Shown piece after piece: positions 21,925-32,630 of a stretch of 64,000 bases of DNA. How positions within the stretch are numbered: the stretch's first letter is position 1; the number at the start of each line of letters is the position of its first letter. Under the pieces are notes generated by a model. That model worked only from the letters and a program-made list of their open reading frames with translations. It was not told the DNA's origin and searched no databases. Position numbers and translations under genes: made by a program. The DNA comes from JADLHS01 sp049840435. GTDB lineage: Bacteria > Verrucomicrobiota > Verrucomicrobiia > Limisphaerales > JADLHS01. The stretch is from positions 1-64,000 of the forward strand of contig JASGKY010000059.1 of NCBI GenBank assembly GCA_049840435.1, written 5' to 3'.

Positions 21925-23138
21925 AGGTCTCCTCCGAAGCGGATGGTGGCAGCGGCGCACTGGGCGCGGTCGAGCGCTTCTTCGATCGTTTCGCCGAGCG
22001 TGGTGAGGTGGCCCATCTTGCGTCCAGGCGAACTAGTCGTCTTGCCGTAAACATGCACGTGCGTGCCGGGAATCTTCAGCGCGGCTTCGATGCCGTGCGG
22101 CCGGCCTGAGCCTTTTGCTGCGCCGAGCAGATTGACCATCACGGCGGCGGGGGCGCGGAGCGAGGTGTCGCCCAATGGCAATCCCATCACGGCACGGACG
22201 TGATTTTCAAATTGCGAGCAGACGCACGCCTCAATGGTGTAATGGCCGGAGTTGTGGACGCGCGGTGCCATTTCGTTGATGAGAATGTTATTGTCCGCCG
22301 TGAGGAACATTTCAATGCCCACGCTGCCAACGCCATTCACGGCGGCAACGGCACGCTGCGCGACATCTGTGGCGTGCGCGGTAATGTCAGCAGGGACGGC
22401 GGCGGGAGCTTTGACGACGTGACAGATGTGGTCGCGTTGGATGGTTTCTACGAGCGGATAACTGACGCTCGAACCGTCGCGCCCGCGCGTGATCATGATG
22501 GCGAGCTCGGCTTTGAACCGGCAAAACTCCTCAACGTAAAGCCCGTTCTTATCGCCACCGAGTTGTTGCCACGCGGTATCAATGTCCGTTGCGGAGCGGA
22601 CGGTGAAGTTGCCTTTGCCGTCGTAACCATTGCGGCGCTTCTTGAGCAGCAGCGGCCAGCCAAGTTTTTCAGCGGCGGTGGCCACGGCGGCTTTGTCGGC
22701 GACGGCTTGGAAGCGCGGGACGGGCAAGCCGGCATCCACAAACGCCTGTTTTTGCGTGAGCTTGTCTTGCACCATGCGGATGTTCGTCGAGCTGGGCCAG
22801 AGCGTGTGACCGGCTTGTTCCAGCGCGGCGAGGCTGTCGGCGGAGACGAATTCATTTTCCAACGTCACGACATCAGATACTGCGCCGAGCGAGGTGAGCG
22901 TTTGCGGGTTGTCCCAATCGCCCACAATATGATGCGTGGTGAGGTCGGCAGCGGGACTGTGTTCCTGGCGTTCGAGCACTGCGACATCGCAGCCGAGCTG
23001 GCGGGCGGATTGGGCAATCATCTTGGCGAGTTGGCCGCCGCCGATGATGCCGAGGGTGGGAATCGAATGCGCCGGCGCCACTTTGGAGGAATCAGATTCC
23101 CGGGTTGAGATTGGTTGTGTTGCGCTGGTTTGGAGCAC
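21921..23138 (-). CDS. purK: N5-carboxyaminoimidazole ribonucleotide synthase PurK
   Basis: ATP-grasp enzyme making N5-CAIR from AIR, ATP and bicarbonate. Motifs: TLGIIGGGQLAKM, VTLENEFV, KKRRNGYDGKGN, and the metal-binding NEMAPRVHNSGHYTIEAC. There is no ATG near the expected N-terminus: GTG 23138 is a reasonable start, GTG 23081 gives a shorter typical N-terminus, and an ATG at 23285 would overlap the divergent ilvE start. The 3' end couples to purE. Confidence 0.92.
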   Translation of the reverse strand: MLQTSATQPISTRESDSSKVAPAHSIPTLGIIGGGQLAKMIAQSARQLGCDVAVLERQEHSPAADLTTHHIVGDWDNPQTLTSLGAVSDVVTLENEFVSADSLAALEQAGHTLWPSSTNIRMVQDKLTQKQAFVDAGLPVPRFQAVADKAAVATAAEKLGWPLLLKKRRNGYDGKGNFTVRSATDIDTAWQQLGGDKNGLYVEEFCRFKAELAIMITRGRDGSSVSYPLVETIQRDHICHVVKAPAAVPADITAHATDVAQRAVAAVNGVGSVGIEMFLTADNNILINEMAPRVHNSGHYTIEACVCSQFENHVRAVMGLPLGDTSLRAPAAVMVNLLGAAKGSGRPHGIEAALKIPGTHVHVYGKTTSSPGRKMGHLTTLGETIEEALDRAQCAAATIRFGGDL

Positions 23139-23283
23139 ACTCGATTTTAAGCAATCAAGAGATAGAAGAAAAACTTTTTCGCCGCTGGGGAACGGTTCGG
23201 CGGAAGATTTGTTAAACTTCGCGGAATGGCCGAAACTTGGATTGCGTTGTCGGGTGGTTTCCCCTAGCTTGCGGAAGTTTGAC

Positions 23284-24143
23284 ATGAAAGTTTTTATCGA
23301 CGGAAAATACTACGACGAAGGCAAGGCGATGGTGTCCGTGTTCGATCACGGATTGCTGTATGGCGATGGCGTTTTTGAGGGCATCCGCGCCTACAACGGT
23401 CGCGTCTTCAAGCTGAAGGAACACATTGACCGTTTCTTCTACTCGGCCAAGGCCATTCTGCTCGACATCCCGATGTCGCATGCGGAATTGATGAAGGCGA
23501 CGGTCGAGACGTGCCGCAAAAATAAATTGCGCGATGCTTACATCCGTCTCGTCGTGACGCGTGGTGTGGGCACGCTCGGATTGAATCCGCGCAATTGCAA
23601 AAAGCCGGTGATCATCATCATCGCGGACAAGATCCAGGTTTATCCGCCGGAGCTTTATGCGAAGGGCATGGAAATCGTGACCGTGCCGACGACGCGCAAC
23701 CTGCACAGCGCGGTGAACCCGGCGATCAAGTCGTTGAACTATCTCAATAACATCCTCGCGAAGATCGAGGCGAACAACGCTGGCGTGGAAGAAGCCGTGA
23801 TGTTGAACTCGGAAGGCTACGTGGCGGAATGCACGGCGGACAATCTGTTCATCATCAAGAACGGCCAGTTGTTCACGCCGCCGCTGTCGGCGGGAGCGCT
23901 TTATGGCATCACGCGCGGCACGGTGATAGATCTGGCGGCAGAGGAGGGTATGAAGATTTCTGAACCAAACCTGACGCGCTACGACTTGTTCAATGCCGAT
24001 GAATGTTTCCTGACTGGAACGGGCGCGGAAATTATGCCGGTGGTGAAGATTGACGGTCGCGTCATTGGCAACGGCAAACCTGGGCCCGTGGACGAAGCAA
24101 GTTAGTGAAGAATTATCATGCCTTGACGAACGTCGACTGGTGA
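23284..24143 (+). CDS. ilvE: branched-chain amino acid aminotransferase (two one-base insertions near the 3' end)
   Basis: PLP-dependent class IV aminotransferase of about 286 residues, last step of Ile/Leu/Val synthesis. Motifs: DHGLLYGDGVFEGIRAY, RLVVTRGVGTLGLN, IKSLNYLNNILAKIEA (PLP-binding Lys), GYVAECTADNLFII, and FLTGTGAEIMPVVKIDGR. The uncorrected frame stops at 24105 after GPVDEAS. Dropping one G near 24090 and one T near 24113 gives VTKQVSEEYHALTNVDW and a stop at 24143, a normal family C-terminus. No clear Shine-Dalgarno sequence precedes the ATG. Confidence 0.93.
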
Positions 24144-24164
24144 GCCGATATAAGATTAGAGATT

Positions 24165-24675
24165 ATGTTGTGTTATATCTGCAAAGAAAAGAACGCGACG
24201 GTGCATCTGACCCAAATCGCGGGAGATAAGATGCAGAAGGTGGACTTGTGCGAAGAATGCGCGAAGTCCAAGGGCGTCAATGACCAGACGGGTTTCTCGC
24301 TTGCAGATTTGCTGCTCGGCTTGGGCGCTTCGCAGGAATTGGAACAATCCGCCGGTGGCACGGAATTGAAATGCCCGCATTGCGGTTTCACCCACGCGGA
24401 TTTCAAGAAGTCCGGCCGGCTCGGTTGCTCGGAATGCTACAACACGTTCGTCGGAAGGCTTGGATGGCTTGCTCAAGACCATGCACAAGGGCACGCGGCA
24501 CGTTGGCAAAGTGCCGGAAACGTTCGCGCACGCGTCGCGATATTGCCGAACAATTGAGGAACGCTGCAGAAGAATTTGAATAAAGCCATTGAGACAGAAG
24601 ATTTCGAGCAGGCGGCGCAGTTGCGTGATCGAGATCAAACAATTGAACAACCGGCTGCCTTCAGCCGTGGCTTGA
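24165..24675 (+). CDS. mcsA: McsA-like protein: zinc-binding cofactor of the arginine kinase (four one-base insertions)
   Basis: About 169 residues. The N-terminus carries CxxC pairs (MLCYICKEKNATVHL, DLCEECAKS, KCPHCGFT, LGCSECYNTF) expected to bind zinc. The middle reads EGLDGLLKTMHKGTRHVGKVP. The C-terminus is a UVR motif (LNKAIETEDFEQAAQLRD-IKQLNNRL). Extra bases near 24450, 24525, 24552 and 24635 break the frame; after correction the stop is at 24675, four bases before mcsB. In Firmicutes McsA activates McsB, which marks proteins for ClpC. The same gene order here supports that role. Confidence 0.85.
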
Positions 24676-24679
24676 ACTG

Positions 24680-25795
24680 ATGAATCTCGATGAATTTCTA
24701 GTTCCTGCTTCGCAAAGTGTTCGGCGAAAAGGTCCGAATGATCGGATCGTTATGTCGAGCCGCGTGCGGCTGGCGCGCAATATCAAGGACGGCGCGTTTC
24801 CCGGCTGGGCGAAAAAGCCCGAGCGCGTGCGTGTGCTGGAGATGATCCGTCCGGCCGTCGAGAGCTTGCCGGAGATGAAGGGCGCGTTCTCCGAGTCGAT
24901 GGACAACATCTCCACGCTCGATAAACAGATTTTGGTTGAACGCCATCTCATCAGCCGTGAGCACGCGGCCAAGAGTTCGGGCAGCGGCTTGGTCATCAAT
25001 ACCGATGAAACCCTCTGCGTGATGATCAATGAAGAAGATCATCTGCGGATGCAGGCGTTGCGCCCTGGGTTGCAATTCGGCAGGCGTGGTAAGCATCGAT
25101 CGATTGGACTCCGAACTGGAGAAGCAAGCTGGATTACGCCTTCAGCAATGACTTGGGTTACCTGACCGCTTGCCCGACAAATCTCGGCACGGGCATCCGC
25201 GTGAGTGCGATGTTGCACCTCCCGGGGCTGGTGCTGGCCGAGCAAATCAATCCGATCATTCAGTCGGTGAACAAGCTCGGTCTGGCCGTGCGCGGGCTTT
25301 ACGGCGAAGGCACCGAGGCGCTCGGAAATGTCTTCCAGGTGTCCAATCAGATGACGCTGGGCGAGGCGGAAAGCAGCATCGTCGAGCGGCTGGAAAAAGT
25401 TTTGGCCCAGATCATCGAGCACGAGGAGAACGCCCGTGCCTCGTTGTTGGAAAAGAAACCCAAGATGGTCTACAACCACATCGGCCGCGCCTATGGGATT
25501 CTGGCCAACGCCCATAGCATTTCCTCGAAGGAAACGATGAATTTGCTGTCGCTGATGCGGCTCGGGGTAGAGATGGGGTTGTTTCCTAAGACAGATGGCT
25601 CGCTTGTGGACGAATTGTTCATCATGACCCAACCGGCCCATTTGCAGAAAAACTCACTCGGAAAAGCTGTCCGCCGAGGAACGCGATTTGCTCCGAGCGG
25701 ATATGTTGCGCGAAAGATTAAAGCCCGTCAGCCGCCCCGTAGCCAAACCGGGAGGGCCGACTACACCCGGATTGGACAAGACCGATAAATCATAG
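24680..25795 (+). CDS. mcsB: protein arginine kinase McsB (three one-base insertions)
   Basis: Phosphagen-kinase-like enzyme of about 370 residues that phosphorylates protein arginines. Motifs: IVMSSRVRLARNI at the N-terminus, INEEDHLRMQAL, YLTACPTNLGTGIRVSAMLHLPGL, and GLYGEGTEALGNVFQVSNQ. Extra bases near 25078, 25125 and 25655 must be removed; the corrected C-terminus is KLSAEERDLLRADMLRERL...KTDKS with its stop at 25795. It lies between mcsA and clpC, which suggests a phospho-arginine-directed degradation module. The N-terminal ORF alone would be only 161 residues. Confidence 0.9.
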
Positions 25796-25810
25796 CAACT
25801 TGCACCCACT

Positions 25811-28351
25811 ATGAGTGAAGAAGCCATGAACAATTTTACGCCGCGCGCGCAACAAGTGCTGGCGCTCGCGCGGAAGGAAGCCGACCGCTTCAACCACAAT
25901 TTCGTCGGCACTGAGCACCTTTTGCTCGGCCTGATTAAATTGGGACAGGGCGTTGCAGTCAACGTCCTCCAAAAGATGGGCCTCGATCTCGAGACCGTAC
26001 GTATGGAAGTCGAGAAACAGGTCGGCACCGGCCCCGATCAGAAGATGATCGGCAACATCCCTTACACGCCGCGCGTGAAGAAGGTGCTCGCCCTCGCTTC
26101 CAAGGAAGCCAAGGCGCTGAATCACACTTACGTCGGCACGGAACACATCCTGCTCGGTCTGCTCCGCGAAGGTGACGGCGTCGCCGCTCGCGTGCTCAAG
26201 AATCTCGATGTGGACATCGAACAAACCCGTCAGGAAATCCTGAAGGAACTCGATCCCAATTTTGCCGCAACAGGAAGAACAGGCGTCCGGTGGTGAGCAG
26301 CCGTGAGAAGGCCGCTCCGTCCGGTGGTGGCGCTGCGGAAAAGAAAGGCGAAGTTAAAACGCCCGCGCTCAAAGCGTTTGGCCGTGACCTCACGGAAATC
26401 GCCCGCAAGGGCGACATGGACCCGGTCATCGGTCGTAAGAACGAAATCGAGCGCGTCATCCAGATTCTTTGCCGTCGCACTAAGAACAATCCCGTGCTGC
26501 TCGGTGAAGCCGGCGTTGGCAAGACCGCCATCGTCGAAGGTCTCGCTCAGGAAATCGCCGAAGGGCAACGTTCCGGAAATTTTGCGCGAGAAGCGTGTTA
26601 TCACGCTCGACCTCGCATTGATGGTCGCGGGCACGAAGTATCGCGGTCAGTTTGAGGAACGTATCAAGGCGGTGATGGACGAAATTCGTCGCGCCAAGAA
26701 CATCATTCTCTTCATCGACGAGTTGCACACCATCGTGGGCGCCGGTTCAGCCGAAGGCACGATGGATGCCTCGAACATCATCAAGCCCGCGCTCAGCCGC
26801 GGCGAGATGCAATGCGTCGGCGCGACCACGCTCAACGAGTATCGCAAGTATATCGAGAAGGACGCCGCGCTCGAACGCCGCTTCCAATCGGTGAAAGTCG
26901 AAGCGCCGTCCATTGAGGACGCGATCGAGATCTTGAAGGGCCTGCGTCCGAAATACGAAGAGCATCACAAGGCTGAGTTCACGGATAACGCGGTTGCAGC
27001 CGCCGTCAAGCTTTCGGATCGTTATATCACCGATCGTTTCCTGCCGGACAAGGCGATTGACGTGTTGGACGAAGCCGGTTCGCGCGCGCGGATCAGCACG
27101 ATGACGCGTCCGCCGGAAGTGAAGCACATCGAAGTTGAGATTGAAGACATCAAGGGCAAGAAGGAGAAGGCCATCAAGAATCAGGATTTCGAAGGCGCGG
27201 CCACCATGCGCGACAAGGAAAAGCAGGCCAAGGAAAAGCTTGAGAAAATTCTGACCGAATGGCGCACCGCTCGCGAAGAGAAGCGCGTCGTGGTCGGACG
27301 AAGAGGATATTTTGCACAGTCGTTTCCAAGTGGACCGGCATCCCGCTCCAACGCATGGGTCAGGACGAAATGGCCGCGTTTGCTCGCAGTCGAAGGCGAG
27401 ATGGCCAAAGTTGTCATTGGTCAGAAAGAAGCGCGTCTCGGCGATGTGTAAAGCGTTGCGCCGCTCACGTGCGGATTTGAAAGATCCGCGCCGCCCGATC
27501 GGCACGTTCCTGTTGCTCGGCCCGACCGGCGTCGGCAAGACGTTGCTGGCTCAGGACGCTGGCGGAACAGATGTTTGGCGATACCAAAGTCACTCATCCA
27601 ACTCGACATGAGCGAGTACATGGAGAAGTTCAACGTGTCGCGCCTGGTGGGTTCGCCGCCTGGTTACGTCGGCTATGAAGAAGGCGGCCAGCTGACCGAG
27701 CAAGTCCGTCGCAAGCCGTACTCGGTGGTGCTGTTCGATGAAATCGAAAAAGCGCACCCGGACGTCTGGAACATGCTGTTGCAGATTCTGGAAGAAGGCA
27801 AGCTGACCGACAGCGTCGGTCGCGTGGTCAACTTCCGCAACACGATCATCTTGATGACGTCGAATGTGGGTTCGGACACGATCAAGAAGCGGCTCGACGC
27901 TCGGCTTCTCGCCGATCACGGACGAGAGCCACCTACGAGAAGATGCGGGAACGCATCCTGGAGGAATCGAAGAAGATGTTCCGCCCGGAGTTCTTGAACC
28001 GCTTGGATGACGTCATTGTGTTCCGCTCGCTGACGAAGCCCGGACCTGATCCAGATTCTGGATCTGGAAATCAACAAGGTCGTGAACCGCTTCGAAGAGC
28101 AAGAATCTCAAGCTCGAAGCTCGACGAGAAAGCGAAAGACTTCCTCGTTGAGAAGGGCTTCGACCCGCAATATGGCGCGCGTCCGATGCGCCGCGCGGTG
28201 GAACGTTACCTCGAAGATCCGCTGGCGGAGGAAATCCTCCACGGCCACTTGCACGAAGGCGAGCCGATCCAGGTCAGCAGCCGACAAGGAAAAGCTGACT
28301 TTCAATCAAAGTGCGCCGGCCGCAGGAGCGGCAGGGGCTTTGTCGAGCTAG
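25811..28351 (+). CDS. clpC: ClpC-type AAA+ unfoldase (fifteen one-base insertions)
   Basis: HSP100 unfoldase of about 842 residues that feeds ClpP. Double Clp-N repeat (NNFTPRAQQVLALARKEA; TPRVKKVLALASKEA), first AAA domain with Walker A GEAGVGKT and Walker B ILFIDELHT, a UVR-containing middle region (KNQDFEGAATMRDKEKQAKEKL), second AAA domain with GPTGVGKT, and C-terminal GARPMRRAVERYLEDPLAEEIL. The frame starts at 25811 and ends at 28351 in the same phase after 15 shifts, each +1: about 26267, 26304, 26563, 27296, 27318, 27376, 27434, 27555, 27589, 27896, 27933, 28042, 28103, 28119 and 28279. Every correction restores family sequence without gaps. Such regular damage in a core gene argues for sequence error. 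Confidence 0.88.
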
Positions 28352-28372
28352 GCCGGACCCTGCCAAGTTTCA

Positions 28373-28402
28373 AACGCCAGCCATTCGTGGCTGGCGTTTT
28401 TT
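28373..28402 (+). terminator. intrinsic terminator after mcsA-mcsB-clpC
   Basis: Perfect 11-bp stem AACGCCAGCCA / TGGCTGGCGTT with a TTCG tetraloop, running into TTTTTT. Textbook Rho-independent terminator 20 bp after clpC. Confidence 0.9.
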
Positions 28403-28453
28403 GTTTCCACCGAACCCTTTACGGTTTGCGTCCGTTCTGGCAGGGTTACGCCA

Positions 28454-31043
28454 GTGATCATTTGTTGCCGTAATACGATCATTACGTTTTTTGCTGTCCT
28501 GCTGACCCTGTCAGCTTTGGCTGGAGGCAGCGGTCTGAATGTGGTAGTCGTAGTCAACCAGAACAGCACTAACTCACTGCAGCTCGGCAATTACTACTGC
28601 GAACAACGTGGAGTGCCGCCACAAAATCTACTTCGCGTCAACTGGCTGGGCGGCAACACCAATTGGACCAAAGCCGAATTTGAAAGCATCTTGCGTGCGC
28701 CCCTGAATTCCATGCTTACGACTCGGGGATTGTCGAACCAAATCGAGTGTGTGGTGCTCTGCATGGACATCCCGTATCGGGTGATTGATACAAGCAGCGC
28801 GGTGTCGAGCGACGCGAATGGAACCACCTCAGCGTTGTATTATGGCTTCAAGCCAAATCCTTCAAACCCATACACGACCTGCTCCCTCGCGGCAGGCTCA
28901 ACCAGCGCCTACGCCGGCAGTGAGGGGATTTATCGGCAAACTCCACCGATTAATGCCAGCAGCAGTTCTTGGCTGACCATCCTGTTAACAGCTACCAATC
29001 TGGCCAAGGCGAAGGCGTTGGTCGATCTGGGCCGGGCGAGTGATGCCACGTTTCCGACACAAACAGTGTTTCTGGCTAAAAGCTCTGATTCCGTGCGAAA
29101 CCTGCGCCATCTTCAAGCGGACAATGCCATTCTCAATACTCGGTTGCGGGGCAATTACCATGTGGTGCTGACCAATGTCTCCAGCCCTTTAGGGCTCGGG
29201 CCCATGCTGGGATTTCAGAATGGCGTGCAAATTTTCGAAATGTCCTCATTGGAGGTTTCTCCCGGGGCCATGATGGACAACTTGACTTCGTTTGGTGGTT
29301 TTCTGTTTGAGTATTCAGAACACACCACGGCGATGGATTTTATTAACAACGGGGCGACTGCGAGTTACGGCACTGTGGTTGAGCCATGCGCGTATGAAGC
29401 CAAGTTTCCCGATCCGCAGAATTACTTTTTCCAAGCGCGGGGCTTTTCTGTGGCGGAGTCTTACTACCAAAGTCTGGCGAATCCGTATCAAGGAGTCCTG
29501 GTAGGGGAGCCGTTAGCCGCGCCTTTTGCGGTTTCTGCCAGCGGTAACTGGATCGGGTTGGCAGAGGATACGGTGCTGGCAGGCGTCACAAATCTAAACG
29601 TGCAGTTTGTTTCCCCCAATCCAGATCGTCCGATTCAGCAAGTCGACTTGTTCCTAGATGGCCAGTTTCTGCACACCGTCACTAATATTGCCCCGCGGCA
29701 AAACAATGTTTTATCCGCCACCCTCAACGGGTTCACGGCGAACTATACCATCCCGGCTGCAGCGACGATCAAATCCGTGACCAGCGCATTGGTGTCGCAA
29801 TTGAACTCCATGACGTTCAGCAATTCCACCCAAGTGGCAGCGGTTGCTCACGGCGATCGCATTGAGTTGCAAAGTCTGAATCTGAACACGCCCGGCGCGA
29901 ATGTGACGGTGTCGGTCAGCAACGCTGTTGGTTCAGCAGCTTTGTTGACGACGTATCTCACGGCCAGCCGCAGCAACTTCCTCGATACGCCAGCCGCCGG
30001 ACTTCGGCAATTTTCTGTGGCGGTGCGCCGTGGTGGCTGGGGATTACTTGCGCCTGACGGTTACGCGGACAAACGGAGTAATCACTCAAGTATCAGTCAC
30101 GAATCAATCGCCCAGCAGTGGAAACATGCTTACAGACATGCAGGTGTTCGCGCAAAGCCTGTTGAACGCCATCAACACCAATGCGGGGTTGGGGGGCGTG
30201 GACGGAGTCGTTGCTGAGGATTTGGTGCTCGGGTTGTCGGGCAGTGACCCGGCAGCCCAATTCAATCTTCGCAGTCGCTCGGTGGGCTGGCGGGCGGCGC
30301 AAATTCAAGCGCAGTTGACCGGATCGTTTTCGATCAGTCCCACAACGACCGATCAATTGGAGGACAACCTCACCGACTTACGCCCGCGCAATCACCTTTA
30401 TCTCACCGCCGGATTGACCAACCTCAATGTCACCTTTCCCTTCAACACCACGACCAATGCCGATGGGTATCATGAATTGACTGCCGTTGCTTACGAAGGC
30501 AGCCATGTGCGGACACAGACACGCATCTCGCGCCGGGTGCGGGTTGAAAACAACCAATGGACGGCAACGCTTACCAGCTTGGTCGGACAAACCAATGTGG
30601 CCCTTGAGGCAGGGTTGAAATTTGTCGTGACGGCTCATACGAACAACATCACCAAACTGGAGTTGTTCAGCACCGGCGGGTCACTTGCCGCTGCCACCAG
30701 CGTCACGAATGCTCTGTTCACCCTACCCGCCAGCTATCTTGGGTTGGGGCGGCATCCGTTCTTTGCTGTGGCAACTCGCAGCGGGGGAAAGCAGTATCGC
30801 ACCGAACCAGTGTGGTTAAACATTGTTGGAACGGACAGTCCTTTCAAGGTCACGGCCGTGGATGCGCTGCCAACGCTCACTTGGCCGGCGACCCCGGGGC
30901 GTTCGTATTCGATTCTGAGCGCGACAAATGTGGCGGGGAACTATACTGTGCGGGGTGAGGTTGTGCCGACGAATTCGGCCGGAGTGTGGAGCGAAACAAA
31001 CAACACTCCCGGACCACGGTTCTATCGCGTGCGCACGCCCTAG
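28454..31043 (+). CDS. secreted TIGR03790-family protein (one-base frameshift)
   Basis: About 862 residues, starting at GTG 28454 with a signal peptide (IITFFAVLLTLSALAGG). The first 400 residues match the TIGR03790 family: VVVVVNQNSTNSLQLGNYYCEQRGVP, CVVLCMDIPYRV, FEYSEHTTAMDFINNGATASYGTVVEPC. The remainder consists of beta-rich segments (VDLFLDGQFLHTVTNIAP; SYSILSATNVAGNYTVRGEVVP) of the kind seen in surface proteins of this phylum. An extra base near 30030 splits the gene. Molecular function is unknown for the family. It is followed after 17 bp by a subtilase gene, possibly one operon. Confidence 0.8.
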
Positions 31044-31060
31044 CAATCATTTTGAACACC

Positions 31061-32473
31061 ATGACGAGTCTGGGTTTCCAATCAGCGATGAATCGTTTGA
31101 GGCTTATCCCCGCTATCGGTATTTACGGGCTCGTTATGGCTGCTACGCTCGGGCTGTTGCCAGCAATGGCCGCTACCAACACGTTGACTTGGGATCGCGA
31201 GAAAAATCTAGTAAGTGCGGATGTGCGGGATTGGGATCTGATCGGACTGATGGAATCCGTGGCGACTCAAAGTGGGTGGCATGTTTATCTCGAACCGGAC
31301 TATTCCTACAAGGCCTCAACGAAGTTTCAGAATCTACCTCCAGGCGAAGCATTGCGGCGATTGTTGGGCAGCCTTAATTTCGCGATGGTGCCGCAGACGA
31401 ATGGCCCGCAACGGCTGTACGTTTTCCGCACCGTGATGAAAAACGCCACCCAGCAAATCCGAAACGCTGGGGAACGCACCGCGCCCAAACCCCGCCGCGT
31501 ACCGAATGAACTCATCGTGCGTTTGAAGCCCGGCACGGACGCGGAAGCATTGGCCAAATCGCTTGGCGCAAAAATTGTCGGAGTGATTCCCGAGTTGAAC
31601 GCGTATCGCTTCCAATTCGAGAGTGAGGAAGCCACCGAAGCGGCCCGGCTGAAGCTGGAATCTAATCCCAGTGTAGCGAGCGTCGAATACAATTATTACA
31701 TGGACCAACCGTTTACGCCGCAGAGTGTCGGAGGCATGGCCGTGCCGGAAACCAAGCTGACCCTTGATCCGCCGAAGACCGATGATTGCAAAGTCCTCGT
31801 TGGCTTTGTGGACACGACCTTGCAACAGCTAGATCCCAAGCTGGAGGCATTTGTGAAAACACGGATTTCTGTAACAGGGAATACTTCCACCAGCACGACG
31901 CCGACCCACCAAACGGCGATGGTCAATGCTTTCCTGCAATCGCTGCAAGCTTCCGGGCAGGCCAGCACATCCGCCCGGGTTTTGTCGGTGGATGTGTTCG
32001 GCAACGATCCGTCAGCAAATAGTTTTAATGTCGCTTTAGGCATCATGAAAGCCGTCAACGGTGGAGCCACTGCCATTAACCTGAGCTTGGGCGGCTATCA
32101 AGACGTGGCGGTCTTGCGGGACGTCGTGCAGCAAGCCACGGCGCTCGGCATTCCGCTGTTTGCCGCGGTCGGAAATGATGGCAGCAATACGCCATTTTAT
32201 CCGGCGGCCTATCCGGGGGTGGTTTCAGTGACGGCCTTGGCGAAAGCCGGACAAATTGCCAGCTATGCGAATACTGGCACGCAAGCAGATGCTGCGGCGC
32301 CGGGAGCGGTGATTTTTTCCTACAACGGCCTGATATATGGCAGCCAAGGCACTTCGGTTTCCTCGGCCGTGGCGACGGGAATTGCGGCCGGGCTGGCAGA
32401 TTCAACTTGTGCACCGTGGTCCAAGGTGATTCCGGCGGTAGAAAAAACCCTCGCTGTTCCCGCAAGCAAGTGA
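31061..32473 (+). CDS. secreted subtilisin-like (S8) serine protease with STN-like N-terminal region
   Basis: 470 residues from ATG 31061. Signal peptide (LIPAIGIYGLVMAATLGLLPAMA), then an STN/secretin-N-like stretch (KFQNLPPGEALRRLLGSLNFAMV), an inhibitor-I9-like propeptide (ELIVRLKPGTDAEALAKSLGAKIVG...NPSVASVEYNY), and a subtilase domain. Candidate catalytic residues are Asp251 (VGFVDTT), His283 (PTHQTAM), Ser432 (GTSVSSAVA) and oxyanion Asn372 (AVGNDG). The Asp and His motifs are divergent from the classical DTG and HGT, so activity should not be assumed. Intact frame. Confidence 0.85.
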   Translation: MTSLGFQSAMNRLRLIPAIGIYGLVMAATLGLLPAMAATNTLTWDREKNLVSADVRDWDLIGLMESVATQSGWHVYLEPDYSYKASTKFQNLPPGEALRRLLGSLNFAMVPQTNGPQRLYVFRTVMKNATQQIRNAGERTAPKPRRVPNELIVRLKPGTDAEALAKSLGAKIVGVIPELNAYRFQFESEEATEAARLKLESNPSVASVEYNYYMDQPFTPQSVGGMAVPETKLTLDPPKTDDCKVLVGFVDTTLQQLDPKLEAFVKTRISVTGNTSTSTTPTHQTAMVNAFLQSLQASGQASTSARVLSVDVFGNDPSANSFNVALGIMKAVNGGATAINLSLGGYQDVAVLRDVVQQATALGIPLFAAVGNDGSNTPFYPAAYPGVVSVTALAKAGQIASYANTGTQADAAAPGAVIFSYNGLIYGSQGTSVSSAVATGIAAGLADSTCAPWSKVIPAVEKTLAVPASK

Positions 32474-32474
32474 G

Positions 32475-32630
32475 TTAGTGCGAGGCGCAACCAACTTTGC
32501 CGAGGAGCAAGATATACCCCAGCACCCCCGCGATGAGGAGCGCTGGTTTTCCATGCACCATCATAATCAAGCCCACGGCCAGAACCGCCGCAATCGACAG
32601 GTGGATGGCAACACTTGAAAGCAATTTCAT
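32475..32630 (-). CDS. 51-residue membrane protein
   Basis: ATG 32630 to TAA 32475 encodes MKLLSSVAIHLSIAAVLAVG followed by LIMMVHGKPALLIAGVLGYILLLGKVGCASH. Two hydrophobic helices flank a short polar turn (HGKP), giving a small hairpin membrane protein. It ends 2 bp from the subtilase stop on the opposite strand. No Shine-Dalgarno sequence is evident. Codon use and hydrophobic pattern look real, but there is no recognised family. Confidence 0.5.
   Translation of the reverse strand: MKLLSSVAIHLSIAAVLAVGLIMMVHGKPALLIAGVLGYILLLGKVGCASH

Noticed and set aside
24120..24164. sigma-70 promoter for mcsA (TTGACG with TATAAG)
   Set aside because: The spacing is about 20 nt and both hexamers lie within or at the end of the corrected ilvE gene; too weak to annotate.
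26267..28279. Programmed +1 frameshifting at the clpC sites
   Set aside because: The fifteen sites share no slippery codon, stop codon or upstream Shine-Dalgarno-like stimulator; only the one at 26304 has an in-frame TGA.
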